Origin: Gammaproteobacteria bacterium
GTDB taxonomy: Bacteria; Pseudomonadota; Gammaproteobacteria; Steroidobacterales; Steroidobacteraceae
Direction: 5' to 3'
Length of the DNA: 9,264 bases
Assembly: GCA_005877965.1 (NCBI GenBank)
Contig: VBNP01000019.1
Span: 1-9,264, forward strand
This document shows, piece by piece, positions 7,454-9,264 of this stretch. The number at the start of each line of letters is the position of its first letter. The stretch's first letter is position 1. A program made the position numbers and the translations under genes. The notes below the pieces were generated by a model, which saw nothing but the letters and a program-made list of their open reading frames with translations, was not told the origin of the DNA and did no database searches.

Positions 7454-8890
7454 TCAGGCTCCGGGAATCGCGTGGCTGACTGTCTCTGGAGCCGGCCCGC
7501 CCCGGGGAGCGGGCGCGTGGGTGGCCGTCGCGCTCCGGGACCCCGCCTCGCCCGGCTGCCATTCCAGCAGCCTGAGATAGCGCTGGATGCGATCGACGTA
7601 CTGCACCGGTTCCCAGCCGCGCGCGTAACCGCGCCGGGCGCGCGCGTACCAGCGCTCCTGCGCGAGCAGCGGCAGCCGCTCACGCACCTGCGTCCACGAG
7701 TCGGGGTTCTTGCCGAATGCCTGGGCGAGGATGCGCGCGTCCTCCAGGTGCCCGAAGCCCACGTTGTAGGCGGCAACCGTGAGCCAGGTGCGGTCGGGCT
7801 CCGGAACGCGCTCCGGGATCATGGCGCGCACTCGGGCGAGATAGCGCGCGCCCGCGAAGATGCTCTGCTGGGGGTTGCTGCGATCCTTGATGCCCATGGC
7901 GTGTGCCGTGTCGGCGGTGAGCATCATCACCCCGATGGCGCCGTCGCCGGATTCGGCGCGCGCATCCCATTTCGACTCCTGATAACCGATCGCCGCCAGC
8001 AGGCGCCAGTCGGTCCCGGACCGCGCGGCCGCCTGCTCGAACCAGGAACGATAAGCGGGCAGCCGGTCGCCGAGGTGGGTCTGAAACTCGCGCGATTCCT
8101 CGTAGGCAAAGCGGCGCGTGTCGCCGGAGGACTGCTGCACGAGCCGCGCCAGGGCGCCCGAGGCCTCCAGGTCGTGGAAGAAGATGTTGACGCTCGCCAG
8201 CAGGTCCGGCGCGCCGTGCCGTACCAGCCATTGGACCGGCCGCGCCTCCGGCAGCGCAAAGCCCACCCGCACGTTCGGGTACAGATGATGGGCAAAGGAG
8301 AATTCACGCGCGTCGCTGATGGCGTAGTCCGCGCCGCCGGCGTCGACGTCCTCCACCGGGTCGGCCGAGCTCGGCGCGGTTTCCACCCACTGCAGGGTGG
8401 GGGCGACGGTGCTCTTCAGGCGCTGCAGGATGCGCTCCTGCGGACTGCCGGCGCGCACCGCGAGTTTCGCAGCTTCCAGCTGCAGCGTGTCCCGCGGCTG
8501 CACCCGGCTGCGGTGGTAGACGACCAGCTGCGGGATGCGCGCGTAGGGTTGCGCCGCGTCAGCGACGCGGCTCCAGTCGGGCGTGTCGGTGAGCGAGGCC
8601 GCGGCGATATCGGCGCGGCCGGCGACGAGCTCCGCCTGCATCGCTTCCTCGTTGTCGAGCGCATACATGGTGAGTGTCACGCCCAGGCGCGCCGCATAGC
8701 CACGCGCCAGATCGAACTCCAGCCCTTCGCTCCCCTGCGCGCCGAGGTAGTAACAGGTCGGCAGATTCAGCGTGACGACGCGCAGCTCGCCGCGCGCGCG
8801 GATTGCATCGAGGGTGACGGTCGCAATCCTGGCGCAGCCCGCGAGTGAGCCAAGCAGGGCGACGACGGCGGTGAGCGTGAACGCGCGCAC
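7454..8890 (-). CDS. mltF: Membrane-bound lytic murein transglycosylase F
   Basis: Outer-membrane lipoprotein that cleaves the MurNAc-GlcNAc bond of peptidoglycan, forming 1,6-anhydro ends. From the GTG at 8890 it is 478 residues. A short hydrophobic leader ends in the lipobox LAGC (Cys19), followed by Ala rather than Asp at +2, which favours outer-membrane sorting. Residues about 35-259 are a periplasmic solute-binding-protein family 3 domain, the regulatory half of MltF. Residues about 279-404 are the SLT domain, with catalytic Glu305 in GYQESKWD, then GVMMLT and AAYNVGFGHL. The last ~30 residues are a Pro/Ala/Ser-rich tail. An in-frame GTG at 8908 would give 484 residues and a more basic leader. 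The 8890 start is preferred because AGGGGAGGG lies just upstream of it and the likely transcription start leaves only about eight bases before 8908. It converges on tadA and is divergent from the tRNA gene. Confidence 0.95.
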   Translation of the reverse strand: MRAFTLTAVVALLGSLAGCARIATVTLDAIRARGELRVVTLNLPTCYYLGAQGSEGLEFDLARGYAARLGVTLTMYALDNEEAMQAELVAGRADIAAASLTDTPDWSRVADAAQPYARIPQLVVYHRSRVQPRDTLQLEAAKLAVRAGSPQERILQRLKSTVAPTLQWVETAPSSADPVEDVDAGGADYAISDAREFSFAHHLYPNVRVGFALPEARPVQWLVRHGAPDLLASVNIFFHDLEASGALARLVQQSSGDTRRFAYEESREFQTHLGDRLPAYRSWFEQAAARSGTDWRLLAAIGYQESKWDARAESGDGAIGVMMLTADTAHAMGIKDRSNPQQSIFAGARYLARVRAMIPERVPEPDRTWLTVAAYNVGFGHLEDARILAQAFGKNPDSWTQVRERLPLLAQERWYARARRGYARGWEPVQYVDRIQRYLRLLEWQPGEAGSRSATATHAPAPRGGPAPETVSHAIPGA

Positions 8891-8893
8891 GAA

Positions 8894-8902
8894 CCCTCCC
8901 CT
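8894..8902 (-). promoter_or_regulatory. Ribosome binding site of mltF (decides the start)
   Basis: On the minus strand AGGGGAGGG precedes the GTG at 8890 by four bases counted from the GGAGG core, or seven from AGGGG. It lies inside the coding sequence if the upstream GTG at 8908 were used, so it argues for the shorter protein. Confidence 0.65.
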
Positions 8903-8921
8903 GGCCACGCGGGCTTTCCGC

Positions 8922-8928
8922 TAGAATA
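8922..8928. promoter_or_regulatory. Overlapping opposite -10 elements for tRNA-Ser (+) and mltF (-)
   Basis: TAGAAT (8922-8927, +; 5 of 6 to TATAAT) would start transcription near 8934, leaving about 22 bases before the tRNA. On the minus strand TATTCT (8928-8923; 4 of 6) has an upstream TG giving an extended -10 (TGGTATTCT), and would start near 8916, before the mltF ribosome binding site. No convincing -35 was found on either strand. The call rests on position and -10 similarity. Confidence 0.5.
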
Positions 8929-8955
8929 CCAGCCCCGCAACACCCGTGCGGAGCC

Positions 8956-9048
8956 GGAGAGGTACCGAAGCGGTCATAACGGCGCCGACTCGAAATCGGA
9001 TGGTCGGGTAAAACCGGCACGTGGGTTCGAATCCCACCCTCTCCGCCA
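8956..9048 (+). tRNA. serU-like tRNA-Ser(CGA): tRNA-Ser (anticodon CGA), CCA encoded
   Basis: The acceptor GGAGAGG (8956-8962) pairs with CCTCTCC (9038-9044), followed by discriminator G9045 and encoded CCA (9046-9048). The anticodon loop CTCGAAA places CGA at 8991-8993, which reads UCG. The anticodon stem has four good pairs and a G-A at the outermost position. The long class II variable arm typical of serine has GTCGG (9003-9007) pairing with CCGGC (9014-9018). The T-arm is GTGGG-TTCGAAT-CCCAC (9021-9037). The 3' end is duplicated downstream at 9192-9215. The opposite strand encodes the spurious peptide GGIRTHVPVLPDHP, a known artefact of tRNA-Ser genes. Confidence 0.97.
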
Positions 9049-9053
9049 TTCGG
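9030..9053 (+). repeat. 24-bp direct repeat, copy 1 (within and just past the tRNA-Ser 3' end)
   Basis: AATCCCACCCTCTCCGCCA plus ATTCG/G covers the end of the T-loop, the 3' strands of T-stem and acceptor, the CCA, and five or six flanking bases. It is identical over 24 bp to 9192-9215. A match that reaches from a tRNA 3' end into the flank is the form taken by attachment sites and by tRNA-derived repeats. Confidence 0.9.
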
Positions 9054-9070
9054 CTCGACACCACACGACT

Positions 9071-9095
9071 TGTGCGCGCCGGAAGAGCGCGCGTA
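9071..9095 (+). terminator. Weak hairpin downstream of tRNA-Ser
   Basis: GCGCGC (9074-9079) can pair with GCGCGC (9087-9092) across a seven-base loop, extended by two wobble pairs and a T-A. No T-run follows beyond ATT. It could help end the tRNA transcript, but a structure this short and GC-biased may also occur by chance in this sequence. Confidence 0.2.
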
Positions 9096-9114
9096 TTGCA
9101 CGGCGTGCGCGGCA

Positions 9115-9210
9115 AGAGGGTGGGAGACGACCGCAGTCCTGCGGTCGGTCCCGAGCGCAAGCGAGGGATGAGCGGCCGTCCGGCCGCGAACAATCCCACC
9201 CTCTCCGCCA
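9115..9210. repeat. Cloverleaf-like palindromic element with tRNA-Ser-derived closing helix and CCA end
   Basis: AGAGGGTGGGA (9115-9125) is a perfect 11-bp inverted match to TCCCACCCTCT (9194-9204). Three hairpins lie inside: CGACCGCAG/CTGCGGTCG (9128-9136 with 9139-9147), TCCCGAGC/GCGAGGGA around GCAA (9149-9168, with tandem G-A mismatches), and GCGGCCG/CGGCCGC (9172-9178 with 9181-9187). The closing helix is the tRNA-Ser acceptor strand joined to its T-stem strand, and CCGCCA follows at 9205-9210 as in the tRNA. No credible reading frame explains it. It may be a dispersed tRNA-derived repeat, a non-coding RNA or a recombination target; which of these cannot be decided from one copy. Confidence 0.75.
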
Positions 9211-9215
9211 TTCGG
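9192..9215 (+). repeat. 24-bp direct repeat, copy 2 (downstream partial tRNA-Ser 3' end)
   Basis: Exact copy of 9030-9053 at an offset of 162 bp. The rest of a tRNA is absent here, so this is a partial 3' end, not a second tRNA gene. It provides the 3' strand of the closing helix of the cloverleaf-like element. The last ~49 bases of the window after it show nothing recognisable. Confidence 0.9.
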
Positions 9216-9264
9216 TCATACACAGCTGCATGCGAAAGTAGGGGTACCGGACTCCGCTCACGGT

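Noticed and set aside
7442..8848. 468-codon plus-strand frame opposite mltF, and the 522-codon minus-strand frame at 4833-6401 opposite xseA
   Set aside because: Both are shadows of intact genes with complete motifs on the other strand, and both have compositions typical of GC-driven false frames.
9192..9215. A second tRNA-Ser gene
   Set aside because: Only the 3' strand of T-stem and acceptor plus CCA is present; there is no D-arm, anticodon arm or T-loop.
8559..9261. Minus-strand reading frames through the tRNA region, with peptides such as GGIRTHVPVLPDHP and MAERVGFEPT
   Set aside because: These are antisense translations of a tRNA-Ser gene and of its partial repeat. Such peptides are a familiar annotation artefact; no ribosome binding site or protein family supports them.
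9054..9264. CRISPR array or integron attC site at the right end
   Set aside because: There are only two copies of the repeat, with one 138-bp interval and no regular spacers. The hairpins lack the attC core motif pair (RYYYAAC/GTTRRRY) in the required places.

Overview
The window is high-GC, tightly packed bacterial DNA. Protein similarity and gene order point to a gammaproteobacterium: as I recall, xseA, guaB, guaA, tadA and mltF lie close together in Pseudomonas and its relatives. This is an inference from family knowledge, not a database result. The codon-poor spacing and GC-rich third positions suggest a lineage near Xanthomonadales, Nevskiales or Steroidobacterales, but the sequence alone cannot settle that.

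Layout from left to right. (1) Positions 3-1367 (+) are the 3' part of a large TPR signalling-type protein with a TolB/CadC-like segment; its N-terminus is outside the window. (2) It converges on a guaB-guaA operon (4554 to 1402, -), the two dedicated enzymes of GMP synthesis, separated by 9 bp. (3) Divergent from guaB is a + strand operon: xseA (exonuclease VII large subunit), a secreted M23 peptidase one base after it, and tadA (tRNA adenosine deaminase), which overlaps the peptidase gene by 26 bp. (4) Convergent with tadA is mltF (-), a lipoprotein lytic transglycosylase. A GC-rich palindrome lies between the two stops. (5) Divergent from mltF is a tRNA-Ser(CGA). The two appear to share one AT-rich patch as overlapping, opposite -10 elements.

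The most unusual part is the last 215 bp. A 24-bp stretch covering the 3' end of the tRNA-Ser gene, its CCA and six more bases is repeated exactly 162 bp downstream. The second copy forms the 3' strand of an 11-bp perfect closing helix around three hairpins. The result looks like a cloverleaf: the acceptor and T-stem strands of the tRNA, with the T-loop replaced by three hairpins, ending in CCA. One hairpin has a GCAA tetraloop above tandem G-A mismatches. The other two have the same GTCC apex, which reads GGAC on the opposite strand. No protein gene accounts for this element. It could be a tRNA-derived palindromic mobile repeat, a remnant attachment site, or a structured RNA.

A second point of interest is the guaB promoter. 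TTTACC-17 bp-TATAAT sits so close to the only plausible ATG that the transcript should be leaderless or nearly so. guaA also carries an unusual Ala/Gly/Pro-rich N-terminal extension with no alternative start codon. The protein genes otherwise look like intact housekeeping genes.
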